From: Nostoc sp. FACHB-973
GTDB taxonomy: Bacteria; Cyanobacteriota; Cyanobacteriia; Cyanobacteriales; Nostocaceae
Assembly (NCBI RefSeq): GCF_014698115.1
Contig: NZ_JACJSJ010000014.1
Location: 62,001 to 126,000, forward strand
Reading direction: 5' to 3'
DNA: 64,000 bases
The notes beneath the pieces were generated by a model, which saw nothing but the letters and a program-made list of their open reading frames with translations, searched no databases and had not been told where the DNA came from. Every line of letters begins with the position of its first letter. The first letter of the stretch is position 1. A program made the translations under genes and the position numbers. This document shows positions 26,169 through 36,685 of the stretch, piece after piece.

Positions 26169-27962
26169 TCATTTCACTCCAGATTGCACCTGCCATAAAC
26201 TAGCATAAATCCTATTCTTATCTAGCAATTCTTCATGGGTTCCCGACTCAAGCAACTCCCCGTATTCCATCACATAAATGCAATCAGCATTGCGGATAGT
26301 GGAAAGACGATGAGCGATCGCTATTGTGGTTCGATTCACTGTAATCCGTTCTAAGGAACGCTGAATAGCAGCTTCAGTTTCATTATCCACCGCTGATGTA
26401 GCTTCGTCTAAAATCAAAATGGGTGGGTTCTTCAAAACAGCCCTGGCGATCGCAATTCTTTGGCGTTGTCCACCAGATAATTTTTGTCCTCGTTCTCCAA
26501 CTATTGTTTCATAACCTTGGGGTAGCCGCATAATAAAATCATGGGCTTCCGCAATTTTCCCAGCCGCAATTATTTCTTCATCCCTCGCATCAAAGCTACC
26601 GTATGCGATATTTTCAGCAACAGTACCATGAAATAAGAATACATCCTGACTCACCAACCCAATACTGCGACGCAAATCACCTAAATTTAAGTCTTGAATA
26701 TCAATACCATCAATAGTAATTTTGCCAGCAGAAATTTCATACAATCGGAATAATAATTTCACTAAAGTACTTTTACCAGAACCTGTAGAACCAACAATGG
26801 CGATGGTTTTACCTGCCGGTATATGTAAAGATAAATTTTTAATTACTGGCTCTCTATTGGCATAAGCAAAAGTGACTTGTTTAAAGTCAATTTCACCACG
26901 TACTTGCTCAAAAGGTAAAGATTTATGTCCTGGAATAATATTGATGGGAGCATCTAATAAATCCATGATGCGATTAGTAGAAGCCATTGACCTTTGATAT
27001 TTGTCAAATATTTCTCCTAATGTTACTAATGGCCACAACAATCTCTGTACTAAAACGAGTAAAACACTATAATTACCAATAGATATCTTACCCGAATATG
27101 TTGCCATGCCTCCTCCAAATAATAAGGCGGTAAATCCTACTAAAATTAGCATTCTAATTAAAGGATTAAATGCGGCAGAAAGTTTAATTGCTTTATTGTT
27201 ACTCTTTCTATATGCTTCGCTTTCTCCGGCAAATCTAGCACTTTCATAAGCTTCAGCAGTGAAACTTTTAATTGTGGTAATCCCGCTGAGGTTATTTGCC
27301 AATCGTGAGTTAAGAAAACCTACTCTTTCTCGCACTTCGGCGTAACGATCTTCCAGCAGCTTTTGATAAGTAAAGGAACCCCAAAGAATAAAGGGCATTG
27401 GTAACATTGTTACCAAGGTAATTGAGAGGGGTAAAATCCAGAAAGCACCACAAATTAAAATAATAACTGAAGTGGTAATTTGGATAATTTCACTAGCTAC
27501 AAAATTCAGGAAATCTTCCAATCTGTTGATATCATCATTCAAAATTGACATCAACCCGCCAGTACTACTTTCTTCAAAGTAAGCTGAATCTAATTCTTGT
27601 ACATGATTGTAGGCATCCACGCGTAAATCATGCTGGATATTTTGGGCTAAATTCCACCAAAGTCTATTATAAGCGTACTCAGAAGCTGATTCTAGTATCC
27701 AGATAATTATGGTGACGACTGAAAGCAAGAAAAATTGCCAAATTATCTCTTTGACACCTAATTTGGCAATGAAGGAATTCTGCTGTTCTACGAGAATATC
27801 TACCGCAACACCAATTAACCACGGCGGTGCTAAATCTAAAATCGTATTGATGATAGTAAATAATGTTGCCTGCCAAATTTGTAGGCGATATTGGCTGCCA
27901 TAATTGAGCAAGCGCTGTAGAGGATTACCTGAATTTTTAGGCTTGTGAGATACTCTTGTCAC
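26169..27962 (-). CDS. ABC exporter, fused permease-ATPase (MsbA/lipid-peptide type)
   Basis: 597 aa half-transporter expected to work as a homodimer in the inner membrane. The membrane domain spans ~25-330 with six hydrophobic segments. The nucleotide-binding domain has Walker A GSTGSGKSTLVKLLF (~390), signature [16 protein letters not shown], Walker B ILILDEATSAVD and the switch His in IAHRLS. It lies downstream of the FecE gene on the same strand and next to a lipopeptide cluster, so export of the lipopeptide siderophore is a reasonable inference. Lipid or glycolipid export is the main alternative. Confidence 0.92.
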   Translation of the reverse strand: MTRVSHKPKNSGNPLQRLLNYGSQYRLQIWQATLFTIINTILDLAPPWLIGVAVDILVEQQNSFIAKLGVKEIIWQFFLLSVVTIIIWILESASEYAYNRLWWNLAQNIQHDLRVDAYNHVQELDSAYFEESSTGGLMSILNDDINRLEDFLNFVASEIIQITTSVIILICGAFWILPLSITLVTMLPMPFILWGSFTYQKLLEDRYAEVRERVGFLNSRLANNLSGITTIKSFTAEAYESARFAGESEAYRKSNNKAIKLSAAFNPLIRMLILVGFTALLFGGGMATYSGKISIGNYSVLLVLVQRLLWPLVTLGEIFDKYQRSMASTNRIMDLLDAPINIIPGHKSLPFEQVRGEIDFKQVTFAYANREPVIKNLSLHIPAGKTIAIVGSTGSGKSTLVKLLFRLYEISAGKITIDGIDIQDLNLGDLRRSIGLVSQDVFLFHGTVAENIAYGSFDARDEEIIAAGKIAEAHDFIMRLPQGYETIVGERGQKLSGGQRQRIAIARAVLKNPPILILDEATSAVDNETEAAIQRSLERITVNRTTIAIAHRLSTIRNADCIYVMEYGELLESGTHEELLDKNRIYASLWQVQSGVK

Positions 27963-28035
27963 GACTGTTTATTTTTTGTATTTAATAAACGCTGCATATA
28001 GCTTGCTTCCCCGTAGGGTTCCAATTTAGTAGACT

Positions 28036-28896
28036 TCAATTAGTGGGGAATTCAAACTCGCCACTAATTGATTCTGAATTCTGAATTCTATATTCTGTAT
28101 TCTTCTTTATTTTCCCCTTGCGTCCTATTGGTACGCACATAGGAGTCTCCACAACAGGATCGAGAATAATACGACACTCCAATCCAAAAACCTCCTGAAC
28201 CATTTCTTTATTCATCACTAGGTTTGGTTCGCCAGCAGCAAAAATTCGACCATCTTTAACAGCAACTAAGTAATCAGCATATCGACACGCCTGATTTAAA
28301 TCATGGAGTACCATGACAATTGTTCGTCCTTGAGTTTGGTTCAAATCATACAATAAATCTAAAATCTCTATTTGATGCGCCAAATCCAAAAAAGTAGTTG
28401 GTTCATCTAACAGTAAAATATCTGTATCTTGAGCCAGCGCCATAGCAATCCAAGCTCTCTGTCTTTGTCCACCAGACAAAGTATCTAATGCTCTATCTGC
28501 CAACTTCAATAAATCTGTAATCTCTAGCGCTTGCTGTACAATTTTTTCATCTTTTGCCGACCATTGTTGTAACCAATTTTGATAAGGATAACGTCCTTGT
28601 GCTACTAAATCTCGTACTGTTAAACCTTCTGGTGCTACTGGCCCTTGGGGCAAAATACCCAACTGCTGTGCTACTTCTTTGGTGGAAAGATTCAAAATAG
28701 AAGTTCCATCAAGATATACTATACCGCCATGCGGTTTGAGCAATCTAGCCAAACCTCTTAACAATGTTGATTTACCACAACCATTGGCACCAACTAAAGC
28801 ACTAATTTGTCCGCTGGGAATTGCTAAATTCAGGTCACGGATAATGGTAGCACCATCATAAGCTAAAGAAAGACTTTTGGTTGACAATCCTTTCAT
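28036..28896 (-). CDS. fecE: Iron-siderophore ABC transporter ATPase (FecE/FhuC class)
   Basis: Cytoplasmic ATPase powering ferric-siderophore import through the two permeases encoded upstream. Walker [20 protein letters not shown]-loop ILPQGP, signature [17 protein letters not shown], Walker [14 protein letters not shown], switch region [16 protein letters not shown]. From the ATG at 28896 it is 286 aa; an ATG four codons earlier is also possible. The C-terminus carries extra residues ([20 protein letters not shown]) that look like readthrough into the dispersed GAATTCTGAATTC repeat, as FecE-class proteins normally end sooner. Confidence 0.93.
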   Translation of the reverse strand: MKGLSTKSLSLAYDGATIIRDLNLAIPSGQISALVGANGCGKSTLLRGLARLLKPHGGIVYLDGTSILNLSTKEVAQQLGILPQGPVAPEGLTVRDLVAQGRYPYQNWLQQWSAKDEKIVQQALEITDLLKLADRALDTLSGGQRQRAWIAMALAQDTDILLLDEPTTFLDLAHQIEILDLLYDLNQTQGRTIVMVLHDLNQACRYADYLVAVKDGRIFAAGEPNLVMNKEMVQEVFGLECRIILDPVVETPMCVPIGRKGKIKKNTEYRIQNSESISGEFEFPTN

Positions 28897-28979
28897 AAGT
28901 GAAACCATTTTAGATTTTAGATTTTAGATTTTGGATTTATGAAAATCTGATTTTTTAGTTGATAAAATATCCTTTTTCC

Positions 28980-29033
28980 CAGTCCCCAATCCCCAATCCC
29001 CAGTCCCCAATCCCCAGTCCCCAGTCCCCAGTC
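28980..29033. repeat. Heptamer tandem repeat (CCCCAGT/CCCCAAT, STRR type)
   Basis: About seven head-to-tail units of CCCCAGT or CCCCAAT directly after the fecD stop and before fecE. This is the short tandemly repeated repetitive sequence type known from heterocystous cyanobacteria. Confidence 0.9.
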
Positions 29034-29035
29034 CC

Positions 29036-30076
29036 TTATTTTTTCCGATTACGAATCAATAAATACAGAAAATAAGGAGCGCCAATGGCAGCAGTTACCA
29101 CCCCACAAGGAAGTTCGATAGGTGCAAACAATGTTCTGCCTAAGAAGTCTGCTATCACAACAATCACTCCCCCCAACAGTGCAGAAGTAGGAATCAAGCC
29201 TTCGTGGGTTGTACCTACTAACTGTCGTCCTAAATGAGGTGCAATTAAGCCCACAAAACCAATATTGCCGGCGGTGGCGACTCCAGCACCTGCTAAAGCT
29301 ACTCCCACCAAAACGAGTAAACCACGTTGCCATTCCACCCGACTACCTAGACTTTTAGCAACATCATCTCCCAAGTTGAGAGCGTTCAAATGTCTTGCCA
29401 ATGTCAAAGCCATTGGGACAAAAATAACTAACCAAGGTAATAGAGAAAAGACTTGCTCCCAAGTACGTCCATAGACACTTCCAGCTAACCAAACTAAAGC
29501 ATTGCTAACGTTATAAATTTCCCCAAAGGTAATCATTAAACTGGTTATGGCACTGGCGATCGCAGATAATCCAATACCCATTAAAATTAACAGAATCGGC
29601 GAGCTACCGTTATTCCAAGCCAGGGAGTAAATTAAAATCGCCATCAGCAAAGCACCAGCAAAAGCCGATAACGGCAAGGTGTAAATTGGTGCTGATGGAA
29701 ATAAGACAATTACGCTAACTGCTGCTAGACTCGCCCCAGCATTAATCCCAATAATACTGGGATCTGCCAATGGATTGCGTGTCAGTCCCTGAAAGATAGT
29801 GCCAGAAATTGCCAGCGCCACCCCCACCATCAAAGCTACAAGGGTGCGGGGTAGACGCAAATTGTAAATCACGAATGTATGGTCTGGGTTTCCCGTATCT
29901 AAACTCAATAAAGTTTTCACGATATCCCCAGGCGAAATTGGATATTCACCCCGCCCTAAATTCATCACCATTGCAACTACAATCGCTACTGCCAAACATA
30001 GCACCATGATTGGTACACGTCGGTCTATACGAAAGGATATCGTCTGGGAACGAATGACTAGCCAATCAAAATTCAT
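29036..30076 (-). CDS. fecD: FecCD-family iron-siderophore permease (second subunit)
   Basis: Inner-membrane permease subunit, 346 aa, with about nine to ten hydrophobic segments. Family motifs include [39 protein letters not shown] (the conserved NPLA-P-x-x-G loop), [14 protein letters not shown] (the ATPase-coupling region) and [20 protein letters not shown]. The start codon abuts the stop of the preceding permease gene, so the two are translationally coupled and probably form a heterodimer. Confidence 0.94.
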   Translation of the reverse strand: MNFDWLVIRSQTISFRIDRRVPIMVLCLAVAIVVAMVMNLGRGEYPISPGDIVKTLLSLDTGNPDHTFVIYNLRLPRTLVALMVGVALAISGTIFQGLTRNPLADPSIIGINAGASLAAVSVIVLFPSAPIYTLPLSAFAGALLMAILIYSLAWNNGSSPILLILMGIGLSAIASAITSLMITFGEIYNVSNALVWLAGSVYGRTWEQVFSLLPWLVIFVPMALTLARHLNALNLGDDVAKSLGSRVEWQRGLLVLVGVALAGAGVATAGNIGFVGLIAPHLGRQLVGTTHEGLIPTSALLGGVIVVIADFLGRTLFAPIELPCGVVTAAIGAPYFLYLLIRNRKK

Positions 30077-31123
30077 TTATTTTTTCACCTTTGACTTAGC
30101 CAGGTAGACAAAAAAGGGGGCACCAACAAACGCTGTCATCACTCCTACAGGTAACTCCTGTGGTTTGAGCAACACACGGGCGCCAATATCTGCAACCAAA
30201 AGTAAAATAGCCCCCAAAACTGCACAATGAGGTAATATCCAACGGTAATTGGCTTTAATGTAAAATCTCACGATGTGGGGAACGACTAAACCAATAAAGC
30301 CGATTGGCCCAGCAATGGCGACGGAACTTCCTGCTAGTAAAACTACGCTGATAGCAGTTGCGATTTTTACCCAGACTGTTTGTTGACCTAAGCCTTTAGC
30401 TACGTCTTCACCCAAACTCATGGTAGTAATTTGTCTACCAAGGGCAAAAGCCATGACTAATCCAATAAGGACGAAGGGCAATGCTTGGAAAAACATATTG
30501 ATATCGCCACCAGCTAGTGAACCAGCTAACCAAAATCTAATTTCTTCTAGGGTGCGTTGGCTGACAATCAGAATGGCAGTGGTGATAGAAGAGATTAGAG
30601 CAGTTAAAGCTGCACCTGCTACCGTCAAATTTAATGGAGTGGCTCCTCCTCGTCCTAAAGAACCAAGGAAGTAAACTAATATTGCCGTGGCTCCTGCTCC
30701 CAGAAATGCCACAATCGTGTAAACATCTAAAGACGCGCTACCAAATATAAAAGTCGCTACAACCACCGCCACTGCTGCACCCGACTCAATACCCAAAATC
30801 CCCGGATCTGCTAGAGGGTTGCGTGTTAAGCCTTGCATTAACGCTCCGGAAACTGCCAAGGCTGATCCTACAAGAATAGCAACAAGCGATCGCGGTAATC
30901 TCACAGTCTGGATAACTAAGTGATCGTAGGAACCATCAAAGGCTATAAAAGATGTCAAAATCTTACCTAGAGGTATTTCTGCTGCACCCAGCGTCACACT
31001 GTACATCAAACAAATTAGCAGCATACAAAGTCCCAAAATCAGACCAGATAAGGCTGACATTTGTGGCTTTTTCAATCCTCTAGGTAACACCATGCTGGCT
31101 TTTATCATGTTTCTTGCTGGCAT
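30077..31123 (-). CDS. fecC: FecCD-family iron-siderophore permease (first subunit)
   Basis: 348 aa inner-membrane permease, first gene of the minus-strand uptake operon fecC-fecD-fecE with the exporter further downstream. Motifs: [55 protein letters not shown] and ELPVGVMTAFVGAPFFVYL. The first ~25 residues are basic and polar before the first membrane segment; later Met codons (residues 6 and 11) are possible starts. Confidence 0.94.
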   Translation of the reverse strand: MPARNMIKASMVLPRGLKKPQMSALSGLILGLCMLLICLMYSVTLGAAEIPLGKILTSFIAFDGSYDHLVIQTVRLPRSLVAILVGSALAVSGALMQGLTRNPLADPGILGIESGAAVAVVVATFIFGSASLDVYTIVAFLGAGATAILVYFLGSLGRGGATPLNLTVAGAALTALISSITTAILIVSQRTLEEIRFWLAGSLAGGDINMFFQALPFVLIGLVMAFALGRQITTMSLGEDVAKGLGQQTVWVKIATAISVVLLAGSSVAIAGPIGFIGLVVPHIVRFYIKANYRWILPHCAVLGAILLLVADIGARVLLKPQELPVGVMTAFVGAPFFVYLAKSKVKK

Positions 31124-31191
31124 CTGGAAATATTAGGCTCTGCTGGTTATCTGTTTTTTACACTGTTTTTCCGGTAATTAAATCGTTATGG

Positions 31192-31217
31192 TAGGGGCGC
31201 ACATCTGTGCGCCCCTA
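31192..31217. repeat. 26-bp perfect palindrome TAGGGGCGCACA-TC-TGTGCGCCCCTA
   Basis: Twelve-base arms with a two-base centre, 69 bp upstream of the fecC start. This type of GGGGCGCACA palindrome is dispersed in cyanobacterial genomes. A hairpin here would sit in the fecC leader. Confidence 0.75.
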
Positions 31218-31287
31218 TTGTGGTTCAAATAGATGAAAAATACTGTAAATTACCACTCTTAACATTTAGGAGCTTCTAGTCATTAAA

Positions 31288-31328
31288 TTGATAATCTTTC
31301 TTGATAAATATATAGATTACATTATCAT
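31288..31328. promoter_or_regulatory. Possible Fur-type site upstream of fecC
   Basis: TTGATAATC, CTTGATAAAT and ATTATCAT occur within 41 bp, resembling degenerate halves of the TGATAAT-N-ATTATCA Fur consensus. The position, between two iron-related genes, fits iron repression. Evidence is by word similarity only. Confidence 0.3.
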
Positions 31329-31585
31329 GCAACCATTTCACTATTTTTTAACCGAATAAAAGATACTCATAAAGTTTTGATATACTTTCTCAATAAAGTG
31401 GTATTGTTTAGAACAACCTGAATCTACCTTGTCAAGTTCCTGCCATAGACTTCTGCCTCCTCCTGACAAAGGACAAATGACCAATACTTCTCTACGAGAG
31501 GCTGCGCCCTAAGCGTAGCTATGCCGCAGGCTTTACGGCTTTGCTCAGTACAAGAGACGAATGACACAGGCGTTATACCTCACAC

Positions 31586-33703
31586 ATGGTGGTGTTAATG
31601 AGGATTGATATTTTACTCAAGGTTTACAGAAGGAAACCAATACGTGTTTTACCCTTAATACTCAGTTTGATACTGGTTTTGTTCATGGGCAGCCAAACTA
31701 TAGCTGTACCAACGAAATCCACAGAGATATTATGGGATACCTATGGTATTCCGCATATTTACGGTAAAGATGACCAGAGTGCATTTTATGCCTTTGGTTG
31801 GGCACAAATGCAAAGTCATGGAGATTTGCTTTTGCGTCTTTACGGCCAAGCACGGGGACGCGCGGCCGAATACTGGGGAGAGGAATATCTAGAGTCAGAT
31901 CGTTGGGTACTGTCTATGGGAGTACCGGAACGCGCTCGTGATTGGTACAAGGCACAGAATCCAAGTTTTCGTAGTTATCTGGATGCTTTTGCTGCTGGGA
32001 TCAATGCTTATGCTAACCAAAATCCTAAGTTGATTGATGATCGCTTTGAGGCAGTCCTACCAGTCAAGGCAGAAGATGTGATGGCTCACTTACATCGGGT
32101 ACTCAATTTCACCCTTGTGGTCGATCCGGAGTTAGTATTCGACCTGGGCAAAAAAAAGTTGCAGCCAGGATCTAATGGTTGGGCGATCGCACCAACTCAT
32201 TCTGCTAGTGGGAACGCCATGTTACTAGCCAATCCACATCTACCTTGGTCGGATTTATTTTTGTGGTACGAAGCTCAAATCACCACACCGGGAATTGATG
32301 CTTATGGAGCAACACTCGTGGGTATTCCCGTATTGGCGATCGCTTTTAACAACAATTTGGGTTGGACTCACACCGTTAACACCTATGATGGTTGGGATTT
32401 GTATGAACTCGCCCTGGCAGATAATGGCTACCGCTTTGATGGCAAAGTTCGCAAATTCCTTGCCAAAACCCTGTCGTTGAAGGTGAAGCAGAAAGATGGT
32501 TCTTTACAAGAACAACGGCTACTAGTCAAGAGTTCCATCCACGGGCCTGTGGTAATCGAAAAAAATGGTAGAGCTTTAGCACTGAGAGCTGTTGGTCTTG
32601 ACCGACCAGGTGTACTCCAACAGTGGTGGGATATGGCACGAGCAAAAAACCTCAACCAATTTGAAAACGCACTCAAGCGCTTGCAACTATCGATGTTTAC
32701 GGTGATGTATGCCGATAGAGAAGGGCATATTATGCACCTATTCAACGGTCAAGTTCCAGTGCGTCAAGAAGGAGATTTCGCATATTGGCAAGGCGTGATT
32801 CCTGGCGATACATCTAAAACTTTATGGACAAAAATTCATCCATATCAAGATTTACCCCGCATAGTCGATCCCAAGAGCGGTTGGTTGCAAAATGCTAACG
32901 ATCCACCTTGGACAACCACCTTTCCAGCCGCCATTAAAGCAGATGATTACCCGTCTTACATGGCACCTCGTTTCATGGATTTCCGCTCACAACGTTCTGT
33001 GAGAATGTTGGCTGAGGATGACAAAATCTCTTTTGATGAAATGATTGCATACAAGCACTCGACCCGTATGGAAATGGGCGATCGCCTGTTGGATGATTTA
33101 ATTCCTGCTGCCCGCAAGTACGGCCAGGACTTGGGACAAAAAGCAGCTAATGTTCTGGAAACCTGGGATCGGCAAGCCAATGCAGATAGTCAAGGAGCGG
33201 TACTATTTGCCTTTTGGGTTCAACAGCTCGACTTAGATAAGACATTTAGTCAACTTTGGAGTGAAAAATCTCCACGCACTACACCCGATGGTTTAGCTGA
33301 TCCCCAAAGTGCAGTTGCAACACTCGAAGCAGTAGCAGCAGAGATAGAAAAAACCTATGGAACTATTGATGTGGCATGGGGAGATGTTTTTCGGCTACGT
33401 TATGGCAACATAGATTTACCTGGCAATGGTGGCCCAGATCCTCTTGGCATCTTCCGAAACCTCTATTCATCACCGCAGTCAGATGGGAAGTTTAAATCCG
33501 AGGCTGGCGATTCCTATGTTGCGGCCATTGAATTTTCTAACCCTGTACGAGCAATGGCACTCACCAGCTACGGCAATGCAACTCAACCGGGATCGCCCCA
33601 CATTGGTGACCAGTTAAACATGTTCGCCAAGAAAAAATTGCGTCCTGTGTGGCGCGATCGCTCTGATATCCTTGCTCATCTGGAAGCACGAAAAGTTTTC
33701 TAA
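31586..33703 (+). CDS. Penicillin acylase family Ntn-hydrolase (PvdQ/AHL acylase-like)
   Basis: Predicted periplasmic amidase that cleaves an acyl chain from an amide. It is synthesised as a precursor and self-cleaved before a nucleophilic Ser. A signal/anchor segment lies at ~20-40 ([18 protein letters not shown]). The new N-terminus is Ser196 in [11 protein letters not shown], followed by [10 protein letters not shown], the hallmark also seen in PvdQ and AHL acylases. Later [24 protein letters not shown] and [17 protein letters not shown] cover the beta-chain. 705 aa, normal for the family. In pyoverdine-type pathways PvdQ removes the fatty acyl group of the precursor; here the FAAL-loaded lipopeptide cluster is its neighbour, so maturation or recycling is a natural hypothesis. 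Quorum quenching is the alternative. Confidence 0.9.
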   Translation: MVVLMRIDILLKVYRRKPIRVLPLILSLILVLFMGSQTIAVPTKSTEILWDTYGIPHIYGKDDQSAFYAFGWAQMQSHGDLLLRLYGQARGRAAEYWGEEYLESDRWVLSMGVPERARDWYKAQNPSFRSYLDAFAAGINAYANQNPKLIDDRFEAVLPVKAEDVMAHLHRVLNFTLVVDPELVFDLGKKKLQPGSNGWAIAPTHSASGNAMLLANPHLPWSDLFLWYEAQITTPGIDAYGATLVGIPVLAIAFNNNLGWTHTVNTYDGWDLYELALADNGYRFDGKVRKFLAKTLSLKVKQKDGSLQEQRLLVKSSIHGPVVIEKNGRALALRAVGLDRPGVLQQWWDMARAKNLNQFENALKRLQLSMFTVMYADREGHIMHLFNGQVPVRQEGDFAYWQGVIPGDTSKTLWTKIHPYQDLPRIVDPKSGWLQNANDPPWTTTFPAAIKADDYPSYMAPRFMDFRSQRSVRMLAEDDKISFDEMIAYKHSTRMEMGDRLLDDLIPAARKYGQDLGQKAANVLETWDRQANADSQGAVLFAFWVQQLDLDKTFSQLWSEKSPRTTPDGLADPQSAVATLEAVAAEIEKTYGTIDVAWGDVFRLRYGNIDLPGNGGPDPLGIFRNLYSSPQSDGKFKSEAGDSYVAAIEFSNPVRAMALTSYGNATQPGSPHIGDQLNMFAKKKLRPVWRDRSDILAHLEARKVF

Positions 33704-33757
33704 GGGACTTCCAAAGAAAAAAATATTCCATCCCTGCGGGACGCACTCGCGTTCGTA

Positions 33758-33779
33758 GGGTAGCACAGCTGTGCTACCC
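33758..33779. repeat. 22-bp perfect palindrome GGGTAGCACAG-CTGTGCTACCC
   Basis: An 11-base self-complementary arm pair 55 bp after the acylase stop, with no T-run afterwards. It could act as an mRNA 3' hairpin or be a dispersed palindromic repeat. Confidence 0.7.
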
Positions 33780-34324
33780 GAAAAATGTACAAATAAAAAG
33801 AGAGTGGGAGGAAGCATATCACTTAGCTTTCAGACTCCCACTCTACCATTTGCTACTGAAGTGGACAGGAATGTATACAGACTTTGCTTGTGATTTGGGG
33901 GCTAATGCGTAGTTCAACAACAATGCCCATATACATTTAATATTCCTGTTGTAGCAAATGTCAAACTTAATTATTGATATTTATCCGTCAAAAAAATCCT
34001 TTCATAATAATTTTTTGAGATGGTTTTTTCTCTGGAAATCACTTAGTAAATAGTGTTTTTACAAAAAAACCTTGCTTGGTAGTCCCTGATAACAACACCC
34101 TTGAAGTCGTTTATCTTCATATAATTTAGCCTGGTTAATCAAAAGCTGGTTGCCATTTTGGCAGATTTATAACTTTCCTAATTGCTCATATCTCAATACG
34201 TTTGGATTCAGCCCAAAAAATAAATCGTGTAGATTTGAGAGTCGGTCTTTTGGTTTGGTTCCCAAGGTTTTAGCAACGAAACCCAATCTACAAATCCAAA
34301 ATCTAAAATCCAAAATAATATAAA

Positions 34325-34353
34325 ATTCCTGACTTCTTAGAGAAATCAGGAAT
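34325..34353 (-). terminator. Rho-independent terminator of the 216-aa gene
   Basis: Thirteen-base arms (ATTCCTGACTTCT / AGAAATCAGGAAT, one mismatch), three-base loop, followed on the minus strand by TTTTATATTATTTT. Lies 60 bp past the stop. Confidence 0.75.
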
Positions 34354-34412
34354 CTTAGTCACCTTAATTTAAAAAAAGTATTAATTTGACAGGCTTTTAC
34401 TTTACTGTATTA

Positions 34413-35063
34413 TTAATACTGGCGTAAAATCGCAGATAATGAACTGTCTTTACGAAGATCCATCAAGTCTGCTAAAGATTCTGGGCGCGTATCCAGGTGG
34501 TGCTTGTGTTCTGCTGGTAGAACCGTCACCAAATGCTTTGTTTTAGGTAGTGTCTGCATCACAGGCATTAGTTGTCGCTGGGGCACAAAAATTGGCTGGT
34601 TTTTGGGAAGGCTCGGTTCCAATCTTGTGTAGCGAGCTTCTGCTAAGCGTGCGTGATGGCGGTTAACCTGTTTTGGGATTTTTTGGGGTTGCGTTTTCCG
34701 GTTGAGCATTCGGAAAATCACCAAGCAACCACTACCACAACTGAGGGCGATCGCAGCCACCATCCATAAAGGTGTAGCATTACTATTCTCAGAGGGCGTA
34801 TTGATTGGTTCCTCAATGATAACTGGAATTTGTTCTGGTTCTTCTTGTGCTACCTGTCCAGGATTACCTAAGCTATACAAGGCAAAGGTGCCACCCCCGA
34901 TAAACATAGCTAAAGACCCAGTTAACAATAGCCAAGGATGATGTGCAACCAAATATATCAGACCATTTGAGCTTTTTCTTAATCTCGATTTTTTGTTTGT
35001 CAGCTCTGGAGTGGCCCCTATTAGTTGGGTTGGCTCGTGCTGTACACTCTGACTTTTTTCCAT
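34413..35063 (-). CDS. Hypothetical protein with two membrane segments
   Basis: 216 aa; I do not recognise a named family. Hydrophobic segments are at ~42-68 (HPWLLLTGSLAMFIGGGTF) and ~100-122 (WMVAAIALSCGSGCLVIF), with an acidic/polar loop between them (QEEPEQIPVIIEEP) and a basic, Pro/Gln-rich C-terminal half (NRKTQPQKIPKQVNRHHARL) ending DLMDLRKDSSLSAILRQY. With the basic tail inside, both termini are probably cytoplasmic. Single gene with its own terminator. Confidence 0.75.
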   Translation of the reverse strand: MEKSQSVQHEPTQLIGATPELTNKKSRLRKSSNGLIYLVAHHPWLLLTGSLAMFIGGGTFALYSLGNPGQVAQEEPEQIPVIIEEPINTPSENSNATPLWMVAAIALSCGSGCLVIFRMLNRKTQPQKIPKQVNRHHARLAEARYTRLEPSLPKNQPIFVPQRQLMPVMQTLPKTKHLVTVLPAEHKHHLDTRPESLADLMDLRKDSSLSAILRQY

Positions 35064-35266
35064 GATTACTTTCAGATTTGTACCCCTCTAGTCCATAAAT
35101 TGTACTGGAGGAGCTAAGCATCAGGTATCCGTAACAAAAGTTCAGATTTGAGTAACTTTTTTGTAAAACAAAGGCTACTAAATCTGGCTAACTTTTGCCC
35201 AAATTCTGTATTTGTTGCTACTTTTTGCTGTAATCAGAAAGCAAATCAGCGAGTTTATTTTTTTTG

Positions 35267-36367
35267 TTAGCTAGGAGAATATCTTTCAACAGCAAGTTGA
35301 ATTAATCGATCAACTAATTCTGGAAAAGAAACTCCACTATGCGCCCAGAGTTGAGGATACATACTAGTTGCAGTAAAGCCTGGTAAGGTGTTGATTTCGT
35401 TAATCAAAACTTCTTGTGTGGCTTCCACGTAGAAAAAATCTACCCTTGCCAACCCTGCCGCGTCAACAGCGGCAAAAGCTTGTAAAGCCATGTCCTGAAT
35501 TTGACGAGCGATGGCATCTGGAATCGGTGCAGGTATCAGTAAATCTGCTTTACCTTCAGTATATTTAGTTTCATAATCATAAAAATCGCTATCATATGTA
35601 ATCTCTCCAACGACAGAGGCTTGGGGTTGGTCATTACCTAAAACGGCACACTCTACTTCTCTGGCTACCACACCAGCTTCTACAACTAGCCGTCGGTCAT
35701 AACTAGCGGCATTATCTAAAGCAGCCTCTAATTCTGGGCGCGATCGCACTTTAGCAATGCCCACTGATGAACCTAAATTAGCAGGCTTAACAAAAGCAGG
35801 ATAACCTAATGTTGCCTCAATTTCATCACAGAGTTTCGGAAAGACACAAGGATTAGACCAAACTTGCGCCCTAGTTATTGCCTTGTATTTCACCTGTGGT
35901 AGTCCCGCTTGCTCGAACGCCATTTTCATGGCAATTTTATCCATCCCCATAGCCGAACCTAACACCCCAGAACCCACAAAAGGCACTTGCATCAAAGTGA
36001 GTAACCCTTGAATTGTCCCGTCTTCACCGTTGGGGCCGTGGAGAATCGGAAACCAAACATCCACTTGGGCAACTTGAGAGGGTGATTGCCATTGGCTGAG
36101 GGTTTGGGTTTGAGGGTTGGATGTCAGATGTCCTCCAGAACTTGATTCTTGGGATTCCAGTAGCGGGATGCCGGTTTCTAAAACCTTTTGGGGTGCTTCC
36201 CCCGCTAGCCAGCGTCCATCTTTTTGGATGTAAAAAGGCAATATTTCGTACTTACTAGTATTTTGCTCTGCACTTAAGGCTTTAGCGATCGCCCGTGCTG
36301 AGTTAATGGAAACTTCATGCTCTCCCGAACGACCACCAAACAATAACCCCACGCGCAGTTTAGTCAT
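35267..36367 (-). CDS. ddl: D-alanine--D-alanine ligase
   Basis: Makes the D-Ala-D-Ala dipeptide of peptidoglycan using ATP in the cytoplasm. Motifs: [19 protein letters not shown] at the N-terminus, [49 protein letters not shown] (ATP-grasp), [21 protein letters not shown] and [12 protein letters not shown] (Mg-binding). From the ATG at 36367 it is 366 aa, the standard length for the cyanobacterial enzyme. The frame stays open eight codons further (36391), but that stretch is not typical of the family. Confidence 0.96.
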   Translation of the reverse strand: MTKLRVGLLFGGRSGEHEVSINSARAIAKALSAEQNTSKYEILPFYIQKDGRWLAGEAPQKVLETGIPLLESQESSSGGHLTSNPQTQTLSQWQSPSQVAQVDVWFPILHGPNGEDGTIQGLLTLMQVPFVGSGVLGSAMGMDKIAMKMAFEQAGLPQVKYKAITRAQVWSNPCVFPKLCDEIEATLGYPAFVKPANLGSSVGIAKVRSRPELEAALDNAASYDRRLVVEAGVVAREVECAVLGNDQPQASVVGEITYDSDFYDYETKYTEGKADLLIPAPIPDAIARQIQDMALQAFAAVDAAGLARVDFFYVEATQEVLINEINTLPGFTATSMYPQLWAHSGVSFPELVDRLIQLAVERYSPS

Positions 36368-36573
36368 TTTCAGTACCTCAACACTCCTCAAGCAGATAGC
36401 GTATCACAACCTACAAAAGTTGCCATGTTTTTCCATATTATTGTCTGTTCAAACTTCTGGTGATTTTTGCACCACGGTTAACCTAGTGGTTTTAATTTCT
36501 GAGAAACTTAAAAAGGGAGTTCGTAATTGTCACAATCTCTGAAGATAACTCAGTTTTGACACTCCCAGACTAA

Positions 36574-36591
36574 CCCCATAGCAAAATGGGG
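36574..36591. repeat. Small hairpin CCCCAT-N6-ATGGGG
   Basis: Six-base arms in the 318-bp gap between ddl and the acyltransferase gene, about 95 bp upstream of the latter. Possibly part of its 5' leader. Nothing else stands out in this gap. Confidence 0.4.
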
Positions 36592-36685
36592 CGATTGAAA
36601 TCCAGAATCAAAAGTCAACAGTCTTGCAATCAAGGGCTAATTAAAAGGATTGTTTGACCTTTACCAATGCTGTTAGAATGCATCG

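Larger units (their letters stand above)
31124..31585. other. Divergent promoter region between fecC and the acylase gene
   Basis: 462 bp non-coding. Contains a perfect palindrome (31192-31217), an AT-rich zone with TTGATAATC and ATTATCAT words that may be an iron-regulator site, and a dispersed repeat patch near 31488-31560 related to the 21-bp unit (CTCTACGAGAGGCTGCGCCC). Confidence 0.7.
33704..34412. other. Intergenic region after the acylase gene
   Basis: 709 bp without a supported gene. It holds the palindrome at 33758-33779, AT-rich unannotated sequence (33780-34300), a dispersed AAATCTAAAATCC patch near 34300, and the terminator of the leftward gene at 34325-34353. This region marks the right border of the siderophore-related block. 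Confidence 0.7.
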
